Assembly: GCA_021740845.1 (NCBI GenBank)
Contig: JAIOYZ010000034.1
Span: forward strand, 1 to 34,014
Length of the DNA: 34,014 bases
Direction: 5' to 3'
Source: Bacteroidia bacterium
GTDB taxonomy: Bacteria > Bacteroidota > Bacteroidia > UKL13-3
Below the pieces are notes generated by a model. It was given only the letters and a program-made list of their open reading frames with translations. It did not search any database and had not been told where the DNA came from. The position numbers and the translations under genes were made by a program. Positions 33,876-34,014 of this stretch are shown here, in pieces; within the stretch, counting starts at the first letter, position 1; each line of letters begins with the position of its first letter.

Positions 33876-34014
33876 AAAAAATTAAGTAGGAGGCAAAGAT
33901 AATTTAAATAAATTCTCTTTGCCGTCCTCTCACACCACCGTATGTACTTGCGTGTACGGCGGTTTCCTTAAAGTTAGTTCCGATGAAGCCGCATATAGTT
34001 CTCTGCGAGGCTGT
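33876..34014 (-). mobile_element. 3' end of a group II intron (domains V and VI), partial
   Basis: Read on the minus strand, a domain V-like hairpin has perfect 9-nt arms ACCGCCGTA (33963-33955) and TACGGTGGT (33942-33934), a bulged inner part and a GCAA tetraloop. The flank GTGTGAGAGGAC is familiar from bacterial group II introns. It is followed by a domain VI-like hairpin GGCAAAGA/TCTTTGCC (33923-33916 and 33899-33892) with an unpaired A opposite G. The 3' splice site should lie between about 33876 and 33890, but I cannot fix it. The maturase and the 5' end lie outside the window. GC content is higher than in the neighbouring genes. Confidence 0.72.

Noticed and set aside
33968-34014. C-terminus of the intron-encoded maturase at the right edge
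   Set aside because: Too short. The three minus-strand frames give no recognisable maturase motif, so only the RNA domains are called.

Overview
The window comes from an AT-rich member of the Bacteroidota (Bacteroidetes). Markers include a SusC/SusD pair, a type IX secretion sorting domain, a GldB-like gliding lipoprotein, a bacillithiol enzyme (BshC), the small DUF4295 protein beside L33 and L28, promoters of the TTTG-N18-21-TAnnTTTG type, and starts without Shine-Dalgarno sequences. The genus cannot be read from the sequence. No tRNA, rRNA, CRISPR array or insertion sequence is visible. The only mobile DNA is the 3' end of a group II intron at the right edge.

Layout. 1-1807 (-) is the N-terminal part of a large secreted beta-helix protein that runs off the left edge. 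2192-5570 holds a small thioredoxin-fold [2Fe-2S] protein, a TonB-dependent receptor and a small sorted (T9SS) protein. 5705-10084 holds the nucleoid protein YbaB, glycine decarboxylase GcvP and a MOSC protein. 10146-14723 (-) is a susC-susD pair. 14817-18298 holds gldB (-), divergent from a PorT-like barrel gene followed by nadE. 18295-20495 holds a membrane-anchored metallophosphoesterase and the transglycosylase MtgA. 20529-24055 (-) holds two envelope genes with related beta-barrels, one ending in OmpA and one in SPOR. 24155-24715 is a SpoU-type RNA methyltransferase. 24699-29243 (-) is the run rpmB-rpmG-DUF4295-ftsY-rimO-bshC. 29580-31600 holds a crotonase and a QueA-family gene. 31597-32610 (-) is a two-TM potassium channel with an RCK domain. 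32766-33856 is a PerR-like regulator with a 2-Cys peroxiredoxin.

Themes. Much of the window serves the envelope: outer-membrane import, sorted surface proteins, and barrels tethered to peptidoglycan next to a peptidoglycan polymerase. The rest is translation and protein targeting (L28, L33, FtsY, RimO, RNA methylation, QueA) and thiol/peroxide defence (BshC, PerR, AhpC). Gene packing is tight. Two convergent pairs share a TTAA as both stop codons, one pair abuts, one overlaps by 17 bp, and one divergent pair is 13 bp apart.

The most unusual signal is a near-palindromic decamer, GGTTYRAACC, often extended towards TTYGGTTYRAACCRAA. I found ten exact copies, in different reading frames, on both sense and antisense strands and in two intergenic gaps. 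This looks like a highly iterated palindrome.
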